Shown in pieces: positions 15,773-24,975 of a stretch of DNA of 64,000 nt. A model generated the notes under the pieces. The model saw nothing but the letters and a program-made list of their open reading frames with translations. It was not told where the DNA came from and made no database searches. Both the position numbers and the translations under genes were made by a program. Source of the stretch: an uncultured Bacteroidales bacterium (GTDB lineage: Bacteria; Bacteroidota; Bacteroidia; Bacteroidales; Paludibacteraceae); contig CACYHE010000004.1 in NCBI GenBank assembly GCA_902774185.1, positions 1-64,000 of the forward strand, read 5' to 3'. How positions within the stretch are numbered: position 1 is the first letter of the stretch; each line of letters opens with the position of its first letter.

Positions 15773-17851
15773 ATGCGGCGGTTTGGAATATGTATCCTTG
15801 CCCTATGTACCTGCCTGATGGTGGGTACATCGGTGCGGGCTATCGAGATGTTACCCACCTTTGGTGACATCGACCACATTCATCTTCCTGCCCTCATTGT
15901 GCAGCATGCCGATGGGGATCAGAGTTTGCAACTCAAAGCGCAGGATACCACTTATATCGACAACGCACAATACAAAGAAACGGTTATCGCTACCAAAGAT
16001 ATGGTGCATCCTTTCTATGTGACTATTCATGTGCGTCAATGGAAGGACGTCGCCATCACCGAGACCTGGTACGAGATCTCGCACACGGAGAAGAAACCGG
16101 TTCGCCTGCAACGTTTCGACAGCGGTTATCTGCCCTTGGAGAACGGGGATTTGTACCTCGTTCACCTGCATGGAAACTGGGCAGGGGAAGCCGTACCGAC
16201 GGTGGAACGTCTCACACGGGGCGTGAAGAGTATTCGCAATTCAGACGGGGCGCGTAATGCCCATCTGGATGCCCCCGAAGTGATGATCTCATTGGACGGT
16301 ATGCCGCAAGAGAACAGCGGACGGGTGTTTGGTGCTGCGCTCTGCTGGAGCGGTAACTTCGAGATCCGTGTGGCGGCTACTGACGAGAAAGGATTCCATT
16401 TCTATGCCGGTATCGACCCCATGGCTTCGGAGTATATCTTGTCTCCCAAGCAGGTCTTCACTACACCGCACCTGGCTTATACCTATTCGAACGAAGGTAT
16501 GGGTGGGGTCAGTCGTGCGTTCCATCGTTGGGCACGTACCTGCGGTATGCTGCATAACGGCAATACGACCCGGTCGATTCTGCTTAATTCATGGGAAGGT
16601 ATCTATTTCGATATCACTGAAGAGCGTATCATCGCCATGATGAACGATATCGCTGCTTTCGGTGGCGAACTGTTCGTGATGGATGACGGTTGGTTCGGCG
16701 GTAAGTACCAGCGCAACTCCGACGATGCCGCTCTGGGTGACTGGATCGTGGATACCCGTAAGTTACCGAACGGTTTGGAAGCCCTTACCCAAGCTGCCAA
16801 GGATCGACATATCCAATTCGGTATTTGGATCGAACCCGAAGCGATCAACACCCGTTCGGAACTCTTTGAGAAACATCCCGAGTGGGCATTGCAGGAACGG
16901 GGTCGTGAACTCAAACTCGGTCGTGGAGGTACCCAACTCGTGCTCGATATGACCAATCCCAAGGTGCAGGATTTTGTCTTTGAATTGGTAGATGACCTGC
17001 TTACCAAGCATCCGGAGATCGCTTATATCAAATGGGACGCGAACGCCTCGATACAGAACGTCGGTTCGACCTACCTGCCTCGTGACAAGCAGTCGAACCT
17101 CTATATCGACTACCATCTGGGACTTATCAAGACGCTGGAACGTATCCGTGCCAAGTACCCGAATGTGGTCATTCAGAACTGCGCCTCGGGTGGGGGACGG
17201 GCGAACTACGGACTGATGCCCTATTTCGATGAGTTCTGGGTTAGCGATAACAACGATGCTTTGCAACGTGTCTATATCCAATGGGGAACGTCGTATTTCT
17301 TCCCTTCCAATTCCATGGCGCAACATATCGGTGGGTCTCCGTATCTGATGACCGGTCGTACGACGCCTATCAAGTTCCGTTGCGACGTAGCGATGTCCGG
17401 CAGGTTAGGAATGGAGCTACAACCGGCTCACATGACCGACACCGAACGGGCACAATGTACGACGGCCTTCAAGGACTATAAGGAATTGAGGGAATTGATC
17501 CAATTGGGTAACCTCTATCGGTTGGTATCGCCCTATGAGCCCGTGCCGGTAGTAGAACAGCAACAGGTAGCATCCCTCATGTATGTGAACGATGCAAAAG
17601 ATCATGCAGTGCTCTTCGCGTATGGACTGAGTTCTTTCATGAAGCAGAGCAGCCGTCGTATCCGTCTTGCCGGACTGGATCCTGAACGTACCTATACGCT
17701 TACTGAACGCAATGTGCGTCAAGGAGAGCAGCCCTGTGCATTGGACGGTCAGTCCTTCACCGGTGCGTACCTCATGTCCGTTGGTCTCGACATCCCCCTC
17801 TCCACGGAATATAACATCGATTACCCCTCCCGCATCTTTGAGTTAAAATGA
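15773..17851 (+). CDS. GH36 alpha-galactosidase
   Basis: 692 residues with signal peptide (MRRFGICILALCTC...VRA), so periplasmic or exported. N-terminal beta-sandwich (about 30-280), then the TIM barrel with MDDGWFGG, GIWIEPE, the nucleophile Asp in IKWDANA, CASGGGRANYG and the acid/base Asp in FWVSDNND, all GH36 hallmarks. It removes alpha-1,6-galactose branches from galactomannan oligosaccharides so the mannan backbone can be processed. Its stop overlaps the next gene by 4 nt (ATGA), the first link in a chain of four such overlaps. Confidence 0.93.
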   Translation: MRRFGICILALCTCLMVGTSVRAIEMLPTFGDIDHIHLPALIVQHADGDQSLQLKAQDTTYIDNAQYKETVIATKDMVHPFYVTIHVRQWKDVAITETWYEISHTEKKPVRLQRFDSGYLPLENGDLYLVHLHGNWAGEAVPTVERLTRGVKSIRNSDGARNAHLDAPEVMISLDGMPQENSGRVFGAALCWSGNFEIRVAATDEKGFHFYAGIDPMASEYILSPKQVFTTPHLAYTYSNEGMGGVSRAFHRWARTCGMLHNGNTTRSILLNSWEGIYFDITEERIIAMMNDIAAFGGELFVMDDGWFGGKYQRNSDDAALGDWIVDTRKLPNGLEALTQAAKDRHIQFGIWIEPEAINTRSELFEKHPEWALQERGRELKLGRGGTQLVLDMTNPKVQDFVFELVDDLLTKHPEIAYIKWDANASIQNVGSTYLPRDKQSNLYIDYHLGLIKTLERIRAKYPNVVIQNCASGGGRANYGLMPYFDEFWVSDNNDALQRVYIQWGTSYFFPSNSMAQHIGGSPYLMTGRTTPIKFRCDVAMSGRLGMELQPAHMTDTERAQCTTAFKDYKELRELIQLGNLYRLVSPYEPVPVVEQQQVASLMYVNDAKDHAVLFAYGLSSFMKQSSRRIRLAGLDPERTYTLTERNVRQGEQPCALDGQSFTGAYLMSVGLDIPLSTEYNIDYPSRIFELK

Positions 17852-18885
17852 GAACTTTCCTTTGTACTTTGTTTTTGGTCCCTTTGTCCCTTTTGGTTTC
17901 TTGTTCCCGACAAGAAACAAGGGTCCTTTTCGGTCACCAGGACGATGTGGTCTATGGCTCCGACTGGCAACGGCTGGCTGATAGCGCTTATGCGGACACC
18001 CGTTCCTGCATCTATGATGTGACCGGTCAATGGCCTGACCTCATCGGTTTTGACCTCGGCGGTATTGAACTGTGCCACGCCCGTAACCTCGACTCCGTGC
18101 CTTTCTCACGTATGTTGGAGGAGTGTCGGCGGCAGTTTGAACGAGGCGGCAAAGTAACCCTCTCGTGGCACGCCCGTAATCCCTTGACCGGTGGTAACTC
18201 ATGGGACACAACGCCTTGCCTTGCGCAGATCATCGACCCCGACACGGATGTCCATGACACCATGCAGGTGTGGATAGAACGCGCTGCGGCTTTCATTGCG
18301 CAGGTAGCAGCTCTGCAGACACAGCCCGAACAACTCATCGTCCGCCTTTGGCATGAGCATTCCGGCAACTGGTTCTGGTGGGGAAGGGAAGCCGGCTCGG
18401 CTCAGGACTATATCGCCCTCTGGCACTGGACACGTAACTACATGAATATATTGGGTATCAATGCACTATATGCTTATAGCCCGGACAAACTGACCCTCTA
18501 TCCCGATGATGCAGAAGGCGCTTACCGCGAAACACTGGAGTGGTATCCCGGAGATGAGTATGTCGATATCATCGGAACCGACTGCTACCATTTCGGTGGT
18601 GCAGAAGGAATAAACGACTACCTCGCCCGTGCCCATCGTCAACTTGATGCCGCGGCGCGTTTGGCTGCCGAGCGTCACAAAAAACTGGCATTCACCGAAA
18701 CCGGCAATGAAGCTATCCGTTGCCCCAATTGGTACACACAAGTGCTATTACCTTTATGCCGCGAGTATCCGCTCATGTATGTGCATGTATGGCGGAACGC
18801 ATGGGATATCCCGCAGCACTTCTTCATTCCTGACTCACAACATACGGAAGCACAAGACTTTATCCAATTCCTTCACAAATTATGA
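17848..18885 (+). CDS. second GH26 beta-mannanase/mannobiohydrolase, lipoprotein
   Basis: 345 residues, signal peptide with lipobox LVSC (Cys19). Catalytic glutamates: E170 in RLWHEHSGNWFWWG and E284 in AFTETGNE. It differs from the first GH26 gene and carries WYPGDEYVDIIGTD, as in exo-acting or mannobiose-releasing enzymes; that it is a mannobiohydrolase is inferred from its neighbours, since the next two gene products act on mannobiose. Probably anchored in the periplasm or outer membrane. Translationally coupled on both sides by 4-nt overlaps. Confidence 0.88.
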   Translation: MRTFLCTLFLVPLSLLVSCSRQETRVLFGHQDDVVYGSDWQRLADSAYADTRSCIYDVTGQWPDLIGFDLGGIELCHARNLDSVPFSRMLEECRRQFERGGKVTLSWHARNPLTGGNSWDTTPCLAQIIDPDTDVHDTMQVWIERAAAFIAQVAALQTQPEQLIVRLWHEHSGNWFWWGREAGSAQDYIALWHWTRNYMNILGINALYAYSPDKLTLYPDDAEGAYRETLEWYPGDEYVDIIGTDCYHFGGAEGINDYLARAHRQLDAAARLAAERHKKLAFTETGNEAIRCPNWYTQVLLPLCREYPLMYVHVWRNAWDIPQHFFIPDSQHTEAQDFIQFLHKL

Positions 18886-20045
18886 CATACAACGATAAAA
18901 TAGCCGCGCTTCGAGAAGCGCATGAGGCATTCTTGAACCATAAGAACGAACCTCTGGAGTACGGGAACGGTATCTATACCAAGTACAAATATCCGATTTT
19001 GACCGCTGAGCATACGCCGCTTGAGTGGCGGTATGACTTCAATGAGCAGGACAACCCTTATCTGATGCAGCGCATCATGATGAATGCCGTGCTCAATGCC
19101 GGTGCTATCAAGTTCAACGGCAAATATACGGTGGTGGCGCGTGTCGAAGGTGCGGACCGCAAGTCTTTCTTCGCTGTAGCACAATCCGACAACGGTATCG
19201 ACGGTTGGCGTTTCTGGGACGAACCTATCACCATGCCCGATGGGAATAACGCTCCGGCAACCAACGTCTATGACATGCGTCTGACCCGACACGAAGACGG
19301 TTTTATCTATGGTATCTTTTGCGTGGAGCGTCACGATGATACCAAACCTTTTGATACCTCTGCGGCTACCGCTGCGGCCGGTATCGCACGTACCAAGGAT
19401 CTTGTGCATTGGGAGCGGCTGGATGACCTCAAATCGCTTTGTCAGCAACGGAATGTGGTCCTTCATCCGGAGTTTGTGGATGGTAAGTATGCCTTATACA
19501 CCAGACCGCAAGACGGTTTTATTGAGACCGGTAAAGGCGGTGGTATCGGTTGGACGCTTACCGAAGATATCTGCCATGCCGAGGTGCGCAACGAGCGTAT
19601 CATCTTCGGTCGTAACTACCATACGATCTACGAGGTGAAGAACGGTGAAGGACCGGCTCCGATCAAGACAGAAAAGGGTTGGTTGCATCTGGCGCATGGT
19701 GTACGTAACACGGCCGATGGTCTGCGTTATGTCCTTTATATGTACATGACCGCTTTGGATGACCCGACCCGCATCATTGCCAAACCCGGAGGATGGTTTC
19801 TTATTCCCGAAGGATACGAGTATATCGGTGATGTGATGAACGTTGCTTTTGCGAATGGTTGGATAGCCGATGAGGATGGCAAAATATTCATCTACTATGC
19901 ATCGGCAGATACCCGTTTGCATGTTGCCACTACCACCATTGACCAACTTTTAGATTACTGTCTCCATACGCCCGAAGACGGTTTGAGTACCGGTGCCTCC
20001 GTGGAGACCATCAAAAGACTGGTAGCAAAGAATAAAGCGCAATGA
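18882..20045 (+). CDS. GH130 4-O-beta-D-mannosyl-D-glucose phosphorylase
   Basis: 387 residues, no signal peptide, hence cytoplasmic. The five-blade propeller family GH130 is recognised from GNGIYTKYKYPILTAEHTPL, VVARVEGADRKSFFAVAQSD and VYDMRLTRHEDGF, which hold the phosphate- and sugar-binding residues and the catalytic Asp region. It phosphorolyses mannosyl-glucose to mannose 1-phosphate and glucose. The partner 2-epimerase is encoded next, overlapping by 4 nt, the same pairing known from Bacteroides fragilis mannan metabolism. Confidence 0.92.
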   Translation: MTYNDKIAALREAHEAFLNHKNEPLEYGNGIYTKYKYPILTAEHTPLEWRYDFNEQDNPYLMQRIMMNAVLNAGAIKFNGKYTVVARVEGADRKSFFAVAQSDNGIDGWRFWDEPITMPDGNNAPATNVYDMRLTRHEDGFIYGIFCVERHDDTKPFDTSAATAAAGIARTKDLVHWERLDDLKSLCQQRNVVLHPEFVDGKYALYTRPQDGFIETGKGGGIGWTLTEDICHAEVRNERIIFGRNYHTIYEVKNGEGPAPIKTEKGWLHLAHGVRNTADGLRYVLYMYMTALDDPTRIIAKPGGWFLIPEGYEYIGDVMNVAFANGWIADEDGKIFIYYASADTRLHVATTTIDQLLDYCLHTPEDGLSTGASVETIKRLVAKNKAQ

Positions 20046-21199
20046 GTCCTGCAGAATTGAAAGCATCGGCACAGCAGATGCTGGAAGAAAACATACTGGC
20101 TTATTGGTTGAAGCTGCGTGACGATAAGCGTGGAGGGTTCTATGGTCAGGTCACCGGTGATGAGATACTCGTTCCCGAAGCACCTCGTGGAGCGATTCTC
20201 AACGCCCGTATCTTGTGGACGTTCTCGTCCGCTTATCGCATTCTGCATAAGCCCGAATACCTACAAGCCGCACAGGAAGCGAAACGCTATATCGAGACGT
20301 ATTTCATCGACCGTGAGAACAGGGGTGCGTATTGGTCGGTAACGGCAGATGGTGCGCCGCTGGATACGCATAAACATTTCTACGCCCAGGCCTTCATGCT
20401 TTATGCCTTCAGTGAGTATATACGTGCCACCGATGACCAGACGGCTTTGCCTATAGCGGATGCTTTCTTCCGCGTACTGGAGACCTATGGTCGGGATCGT
20501 GTCTATGGCGGTTATATAGAAGCCGCTTCACGTGACTGGCAAGCCCTTTCCGATATGCGGCTCAGTGACAAAGATGAGAACACCGTCAAGTCGCAGAATA
20601 CGAACCTTCATGTGCTGGAGGCGTACACCAATTACTATCGCGTAGCACCGACACCCGAAGTAAGCGAAGCCTTACTTTCGCTCATCGACACGTTTCAACA
20701 CGCTATCATGCTTCCTTCCGGTCACCTCGGACTCTTTTTTGACGAACAATGGAACGCCACGAACGATCATTATAGTGCCGGCCATGACATCGAGTGCTCA
20801 TGGTTACTCAAAGAAGCGGCAGATGTGTTGGGTATCGACTGCAATAAGACCGTTCTGCTCCTTGCTCAAGCAGCGCAGGAAGGACTGTACGAAGACGGTT
20901 CTATCGGTGAGAAAACCTGGTGGGAAGAGGCAGAAAACGTTGTCGGATTTGTCAACCTATGTCAGATGACGGACAATCGTCGAAAGTCAAAAGACGAAAG
21001 TCGAAAGCAGGCGTATTGGGACATCGCGATAAGGACGTATCGCTACATCCTGAATGTGTTGCTGGATCGTGAACACGGCGAATGGTTCTGGTCTGTTCTG
21101 CCCGATGGGACGCCGAATCGCAAAGAGGATAAAGCCGGTTTTTGGAAATGTCCCTACCACAACTCCCGTATGTGTTATGAAATTTTAGAGCGATTATGA
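20042..21199 (+). CDS. cellobiose/mannobiose 2-epimerase
   Basis: 385 residues, cytoplasmic, (alpha/alpha)6 barrel of the N-acylglucosamine 2-epimerase family. Features: RGGFYGQVTGD, LNARILWTFSSAYR, HKHFYAQAFMLYAFSEY, the catalytic-His segment GHDIECSWLL and CPYHNSRMCYE near the C terminus. Expected reaction: beta-1,4-mannobiose to 4-O-beta-mannosyl-glucose, feeding the GH130 enzyme encoded just upstream. The loop NRRKSKDESRKQ (coded by 20976-21010) is built from a dispersed DNA tract also present in an acyltransferase gene at 32463-32489. 4-nt overlaps at both ends. Confidence 0.92.
   Translation: MSPAELKASAQQMLEENILAYWLKLRDDKRGGFYGQVTGDEILVPEAPRGAILNARILWTFSSAYRILHKPEYLQAAQEAKRYIETYFIDRENRGAYWSVTADGAPLDTHKHFYAQAFMLYAFSEYIRATDDQTALPIADAFFRVLETYGRDRVYGGYIEAASRDWQALSDMRLSDKDENTVKSQNTNLHVLEAYTNYYRVAPTPEVSEALLSLIDTFQHAIMLPSGHLGLFFDEQWNATNDHYSAGHDIECSWLLKEAADVLGIDCNKTVLLLAQAAQEGLYEDGSIGEKTWWEEAENVVGFVNLCQMTDNRRKSKDESRKQAYWDIAIRTYRYILNVLLDREHGEWFWSVLPDGTPNRKEDKAGFWKCPYHNSRMCYEILERL
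20981..21007 (+). repeat. CGAAAGTC tract inside the epimerase gene
   Basis: 27 nt, units CGAAAGTC, AAAAGA, CGAAAGT, CGAAAG. The reverse complement occurs at 32463-32489 with a single mismatch; both are read in frame as RKSKDESRK. Confidence 0.85.
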
Positions 21200-22170
21200 A
21201 ACCATACAAGTTCCAACCCTACCTCCGCACCATGATCTGGGGCGGATACCAAATCGCCCCGTTCAAGGGCATCTTTACGGCGCAACCGAATATCGGAGAG
21301 TCTTGGGAGATCAGTTCTGTACCCGGTCACGAATCCGTAGCCGTTGAACGCGGTATTATCGGTGATGTGGACCTTGGTCTTAACCTCACCCAACTCATTG
21401 ATAAGTACAAAGGTCTATTGGTCGGTGACCGCGTTTATAAGAAGTTCGGAAATAAGTTCCCGCTGCTTGTCAAGTTCATCGACTCCCGCCAAGACCTTTC
21501 CGTACAAGTGCATCCGGATGATAAGTTGGCGCAGAAACGGCACGGTTGTATGGGCAAAACGGAGATGTGGTACGTGCTCAAAGCGGATGTAGGATCGAAG
21601 ATTTATTCCGGTCTCAACCGGTCTATCACGCCGGAAGAATACGAACAGTTGGCAACAGCTCCGGCTATCAACGGTCATTCTCCCATGCAGGATGTCATCG
21701 CTACGCACGAGGCGCATCAAGGGGATTTGTATTTCTTGCCGGCAGGTCGTCTCCATGCCATCGGAGCGGGTAACTTCCTTGTGGAGATCCAAGAGTCTTC
21801 GGATGTCACGTATCGCGTTTATGACTTCGGTCGCGTCGATGCGCAAGGCAAACCGCGAGAGTTACATATAGATCAAGCGAAGGAAGCGATCGACTACCAA
21901 GTCTGGCCGGAGTACCGTACTTCCTACGATTCCACCAAACCCAATTCCGAACTTATCCACTGTCCCTATTTCACAGTGAATAGAGTTGTGGTACAGGTGG
22001 CTGCAGAAGTGGATCTGCATACGGATTCTTTCGTAGTCGTTGTCTGTCTTTGGGGAGAAGCGAATATCAACGGTATCCGTGTCAAGCAAGGCGAGACGCT
22101 TCTTGTTCCCGCTTCCGAAAATGTGCTTTACATCTTCGGCAATGCTACTTTCCTGACCGCTACGATGTAG
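21196..22170 (+). CDS. manA: mannose-6-phosphate isomerase, class I
   Basis: 324 residues. Zinc-ligand motifs SVQVHPDD and GKTEMWYVL, then the AGRLHAIGAGNFLVEIQ segment and RVYDFGR typical of type I phosphomannose isomerases; short (no insert domain) as in many Bacteroidetes. It turns mannose 6-phosphate into fructose 6-phosphate, completing entry of mannan sugar into glycolysis (mannose 1-phosphate from GH130 needs a phosphomannomutase encoded elsewhere). Last gene of the coupled run; ends 6 nt before a convergent gene. Confidence 0.93.
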   Translation: MKPYKFQPYLRTMIWGGYQIAPFKGIFTAQPNIGESWEISSVPGHESVAVERGIIGDVDLGLNLTQLIDKYKGLLVGDRVYKKFGNKFPLLVKFIDSRQDLSVQVHPDDKLAQKRHGCMGKTEMWYVLKADVGSKIYSGLNRSITPEEYEQLATAPAINGHSPMQDVIATHEAHQGDLYFLPAGRLHAIGAGNFLVEIQESSDVTYRVYDFGRVDAQGKPRELHIDQAKEAIDYQVWPEYRTSYDSTKPNSELIHCPYFTVNRVVVQVAAEVDLHTDSFVVVVCLWGEANINGIRVKQGETLLVPASENVLYIFGNATFLTATM

Positions 22171-22176
22171 CCTTTT

Positions 22177-24009
22177 TTACAACTCTATCGCGGCACATTT
22201 GTACGCGAGATACGATTTCTCTTCGTCGTTGAGCAACGGAGAGATTTCTTTATACACACGCACGTGGTAAGCGTTGAGCCAGTCGATTTCGTCTTCGGTC
22301 ATCAGACTCATCTCGATCAGCGAAGTGTCATAGAAGCAGAGCGTCAGGGTTTCGAAAGTGAGCCACTCATCTTCGGTGGTGGTAGCCTTGGTCTGTTTTG
22401 CCGGAATGACGGTGATCAGGTTCTCCGTACGAATACCCCATTTATCGGTGCGGTAGATACCGGGTTCATCAGAGATGATGTGGCCTACTTCGAGTGCGGT
22501 AGGGTTATTGTCGGTGCGCACGTTCTGCGGTCCTTCGTGGCAACCCAAGAAATGGCCGACGCCATGCCCCGTTCCGTGACCATAGGTGATACCTGCTTCC
22601 CACATGTATTGTTTGGCGAGGGCGTCAAGTTGGTTACCTCTTGTGCCGCGCGGGAAACGTGCCCGTTGAAGGGCGATATGTCCTTTAAGGACATAGGTGT
22701 AGTCCAGTTTAGCCTGTTGCGGAATACGTCCTCCGAGCCAAACGGTACGGGTGATATCGGTGGTACCATCGAGGTACTGACCACCCGAATCCAACAGGAG
22801 CATGCCTTCCGGTTTGACTACTGCACAATTCTCAGGCGTAGCCGCATAATGGACGATTGCTCCGTTTCCTTGATAACCGGCGATGGTACCGAAGGACTCA
22901 TCGGTGAAGTTCTCACCCATCGCCCGGAACTCATGCAGTTTGTCCGCAAGGGTACACTCCGTTTGGGTTTTACCGTCCGCAAAAGCATCCTCTTCAAGCC
23001 ATTTGAAGAAACGGGTGAGAGCGACGGCGTCTTGCCGCATGGCGATACGTTCGCCTTCCAGTTCAACGGCATTCTTCTTGGCTTTGTCAATGAGAATCGG
23101 GGACTTGGTATTGATCTTCAGACATCCTTCCGGAATGGCTTCATACAACGCCTCATTCACCCGTGCACCGTCGTATAAGATGGCACCGCTGAGACCCTTG
23201 ATGTAGTCAAAGACTGCCTCGTAGGGTTGAATGTCTATATTGTTGAAATCCAAGTAGTTCTGCGCCGGAGCGTCCACTTTGTTTGCATCTACGAACAGGG
23301 TGCATTTATCGGCTTCCAGCACGACGTAGGAGATAACCACCGGGTTATACTCCACATCTTTTCCCCGGATGTTGAGTAACCAAGCGATTTCGTCCAAAGC
23401 GCTGACGATAAGCGCATACTTTCCACTTTCCACTTTCCACTTTCCACTAATCAAAGCACGCATTCTTGCGAGCTTTGATTCAACCGTCTCACCGGCAAAG
23501 TCAGCAGAGTAGGGATATAGTTTGTCTTGCGGGATAGCGGGACGACCTTCGGTCCAAATCGGCTTGATTAAATTGAAAGATGAAAGTTGAAAATTGAAAG
23601 ACTCCAATTTCTCTTTCCATTCCTGATAGTCGTTGACGGAAAACATTTCCGGATTAACGCCCACAACAAACCTTTCTCCTTTCACTTTTAATTTTTCACC
23701 TTCTTCACAAAGCCAATCGATAATCTTGGGACAATCGACATCCGATTCCCGCATGAGTTCGATGGTGGAATCTTTGAGTTCGATTCCTGCCTGCAGGTAA
23801 TAACGACTGTCGGTCCACAGCAGGGCACGGTCCAAGGTGATGACCATCGTGCCGGACTCGCCGTTGAAGCCCGAGATCCACTGCATTTCAAACCAATGCG
23901 AAGCCATATATTCACTGGCGTGAGGGTCATTGCCGGGTACTACATACGCCGCCAATCCTGCTTCACGCATCTCCTGCCGCAATGCGGCCAAACGCTCTAC
24001 TACTTTCAT
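22177..24009 (-). CDS. pepP: Xaa-Pro aminopeptidase (M24B)
   Basis: 610 residues, the long three-domain form. Two N-terminal creatinase-like domains (1-about 310) and a C-terminal pita-bread domain with metal ligands: LLDSGGQYLDGTTDIT (two Asp), GTGHGVGHFLGCHEGP (His), SDEPGIY and RTENLI (Glu). Cytoplasmic, removes N-terminal residues before proline. The N-terminal part contains three tract-derived segments (GEKLKVKGERF; ESFNFQLSSFNLI; SGKWKVESGKYA). Own promoter, divergent from yycJ. Confidence 0.9.
   Translation of the reverse strand: MKVVERLAALRQEMREAGLAAYVVPGNDPHASEYMASHWFEMQWISGFNGESGTMVITLDRALLWTDSRYYLQAGIELKDSTIELMRESDVDCPKIIDWLCEEGEKLKVKGERFVVGVNPEMFSVNDYQEWKEKLESFNFQLSSFNLIKPIWTEGRPAIPQDKLYPYSADFAGETVESKLARMRALISGKWKVESGKYALIVSALDEIAWLLNIRGKDVEYNPVVISYVVLEADKCTLFVDANKVDAPAQNYLDFNNIDIQPYEAVFDYIKGLSGAILYDGARVNEALYEAIPEGCLKINTKSPILIDKAKKNAVELEGERIAMRQDAVALTRFFKWLEEDAFADGKTQTECTLADKLHEFRAMGENFTDESFGTIAGYQGNGAIVHYAATPENCAVVKPEGMLLLDSGGQYLDGTTDITRTVWLGGRIPQQAKLDYTYVLKGHIALQRARFPRGTRGNQLDALAKQYMWEAGITYGHGTGHGVGHFLGCHEGPQNVRTDNNPTALEVGHIISDEPGIYRTDKWGIRTENLITVIPAKQTKATTTEDEWLTFETLTLCFYDTSLIEMSLMTEDEIDWLNAYHVRVYKEISPLLNDEEKSYLAYKCAAIEL
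23419..23448 (-). repeat. CTTTCCA tract inside the aminopeptidase gene
   Basis: CTTTCCA repeated four times (7-bp period; TGGAAAG on the coding strand), read as SGKWKVESGK in a linker between conserved blocks. Similar tracts lie at 23568-23607 and 23673-23700 in the same gene. Confidence 0.8.
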
Positions 24010-24029
24010 AAAAATCGAATTTTACGCTG

Positions 24030-24061
24030 CAAAGGTAATACATTTTTTTGAAATCTGCAAG
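24030..24061 (-). promoter_or_regulatory. promoter of the aminopeptidase gene
   Basis: Minus-strand CTTG (24058-24061), 20 bp, TACCTTTG (24030-24037). It faces away from the yycJ promoter; the two -33 elements are 6 bp apart. Confidence 0.75.
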
Positions 24062-24066
24062 AAAAA

Positions 24067-24098
24067 TTTGCATATGTGCAATTTTTTTTGTACCTTTG
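24067..24098 (+). promoter_or_regulatory. promoter of the yycJ-like gene
   Basis: TTTG (24067-24070), 20 bp, TACCTTTG (24091-24098). Start codon only 18 nt after the -7 box, so the leader is very short. Confidence 0.8.
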
Positions 24099-24115
24099 CG
24101 CGATTTTTTGATACA

Positions 24116-24946
24116 ATGGACGAAAACGGGCTCATATTTAGATGTTTTGCCAGCGGTAGTAGCGGTAACTGCTATTACTTAGGTACGCGTCGTCGTGGAA
24201 TACTCATCGACGCGGGCATCTCTGCGCGTCAGATACAGAAGTGTCTGCGTGAGATGGGGCTTGATTTTCCACAGATCATGGGTGTCTTGGTGACGCACGA
24301 TCATGCGGATCATATTCGTGCGGTGGGTACGCTTGGTGAGCGCGTTCATCTGCCTATCTACACTACGGCGGAGATCCATGAGGGTATTGATCGCAACTAC
24401 GGTGTGCGGGAGAAATTACGTACCAGTCGCCGTTATTTTGAACGGGGAGTAGAGTGGGAGTTGTTCGGCATGCGAATCAATACCTTCCATATCGAGCATG
24501 ACTCGACCGACTGCCTTGGGTACTGCATCGACTATCGGGATCAGCGTTTTGTGCTGATGACCGACTGCGGTTCGGTGAATGGGCAGATGGAGGAATATAT
24601 CCGTACGGCGAACCATCTGGTGATAGAGGCGAACCACGATGAACATATGCTCCTCAATGGTCCGTACCCGACGTATCTCAAAGAGCGTATTTTGAGCCCG
24701 AGAGGACATCAGTCCAACGATGTGTGCGGAGAGTTACTGGAGCGGAACTGGCATCCGGATCTGCGTAATGTGTGGCTCTGTCACCTATCGTTGGAGAACA
24801 ACGACCCGGAGGTGGCGTATAACACGGTCGCTTCGTATCTGGAAGAAATAGATATCATCCCCGGACAGGAGATTTTCCTGAAGGCACTGGAGCGAACAAC
24901 ACCGAGTCCCGTGTACGAACTCAATGATAAAATCATTGAGGTTTGA
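24116..24946 (+). CDS. yycJ: YycJ-like MBL-fold metallo-hydrolase
   Basis: 276 residues from MDENGLIFRCFASGSSGNCYY; longer in-frame starts would run through the promoter. Metallo-beta-lactamase motif THDHADH (about 60-66), SGSSGN near the start and a later MTDCGS and NHDEHML typify the YycJ/WalJ exonuclease-like group. Predicted cytoplasmic phosphodiesterase; DNA-end processing is the role proposed for relatives. Its stop lies in a TTTGAAAG tract followed 30 nt later by the GT2 gene, likely one operon. Confidence 0.85.
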   Translation: MDENGLIFRCFASGSSGNCYYLGTRRRGILIDAGISARQIQKCLREMGLDFPQIMGVLVTHDHADHIRAVGTLGERVHLPIYTTAEIHEGIDRNYGVREKLRTSRRYFERGVEWELFGMRINTFHIEHDSTDCLGYCIDYRDQRFVLMTDCGSVNGQMEEYIRTANHLVIEANHDEHMLLNGPYPTYLKERILSPRGHQSNDVCGELLERNWHPDLRNVWLCHLSLENNDPEVAYNTVASYLEEIDIIPGQEIFLKALERTTPSPVYELNDKIIEV

Positions 24947-24968
24947 AAGTTTGAAAGTTTGAAAGTTT
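24942..24968 (+). repeat. TTTGAAAG tract at gene junction
   Basis: TTTGAAAG is repeated three times plus TTT, including the stop codon of the yycJ-like gene. A second tract of a different family (GTTGAGAG/GGAGAGTTTAGA, 25711-25740) fills the next junction. Confidence 0.75.
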
Positions 24969-24975
24969 AAGATAT

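Noticed and set aside
22264..23178. Plus-strand open frame opposite pepP
   Set aside because: Complement of conserved aminopeptidase active-site region; no protein family recognised.
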